From Mycolicibacterium celeriflavum (GTDB lineage: Bacteria > Actinomycetota > Actinomycetes > Mycobacteriales > Mycobacteriaceae), in assembly GCF_010731795.1 (NCBI RefSeq), contig NZ_AP022591.1, forward strand, positions 930,001 to 994,000: 64,000 bases of DNA, in the 5' to 3' direction. A program made the position numbers and the translations under genes. Shown here piece after piece: positions 63,645 to 64,000 of this stretch. How positions within the stretch are numbered: position 1 is the stretch's first letter; the number at the start of each line of letters is the position of its first letter. Below the pieces are notes generated by a model. It searched no databases and was not told the DNA's origin. It worked only from the letters and a program-made list of their open reading frames with translations.

Positions 63645-64000
<356 letters not shown>

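Overview
The window is chromosomal DNA from a rapidly growing mycobacterium (Mycolicibacterium type). The evidence is high GC with GC-rich third codon positions, MmpS/MmpL transporters, a mycofactocin-coupled dehydrogenase, DUF732-type secreted proteins and a gene order that, from memory, follows M. tuberculosis Rv1649 to Rv1713. The 16S gene has the short helix 18 typical of rapid growers, and the rRNA operon lies directly downstream of tyrS, where rapid growers keep their second operon (rrnB). All family assignments are by eye; no database search was run.

Layout. (1) 1-13.3 kb is accessory: a truncated mycofactocin-type SDR and a TetR gene around a perfect palindrome; mmpS-mmpL, two small secreted proteins and a second paralogous mmpL; an acyltransferase-3 membrane protein overlapping that mmpL tail to tail; an EamA transporter and SDR pair; and small secreted, acidic and lipoprotein genes. 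(2) 13.4-16.2 kb holds tRNA-Pro(GGG), a PD-(D/E)XK nuclease-like ORF with no good start codon, and two TauE/SafE genes with a 36-codon ORF between them. (3) 16.2-34.5 kb is the conserved minus-strand core: parA-scpA-scpB-rluB-cmk-der, then Rv1691-like TPR, G3P phosphatase, tlyA, NAD kinase, recN, steA, mctB/steB, pyrG, NUDIX and xerD. A catechol-type methyltransferase gene and a glyoxalase/TetR pair are set into it. (4) 34.6-40.3 kb is one complete rrn operon (16S-23S-5S, minus strand) with promoter, boxA leader and terminator. (5) 40.3-52.7 kb carries tyrS, a methyltransferase, a 3-methyladenine glycosylase, an ABC exporter with its own TetR, Trm112, a secreted protein, a lipase/acyl-CoA-ligase fusion, an ABC-F protein, an F420/PPOX-type oxidoreductase and a TetR/membrane-protein pair. 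(6) 52.7-61.1 kb is the arginine operon argCJBDFRGH under a promoter covered by ARG boxes. (7) pheT and the 3' part of pheS close the window.

How it works together. Most minus-strand genes are packed with 1-8 nt start/stop overlaps, implying translational coupling. Local regulators sit next to their targets, and several have a -10-like hexamer 6-7 nt before the start codon, suggesting leaderless transcripts. No CRISPR array, insertion sequence or prophage was found. The observations most worth a second look are the tRNA-Pro/nuclease junction, the small ORF between the TauE genes, the self-regulated ABC/TetR operon with tandem operators over its start codon, and the argG-argH hairpin.
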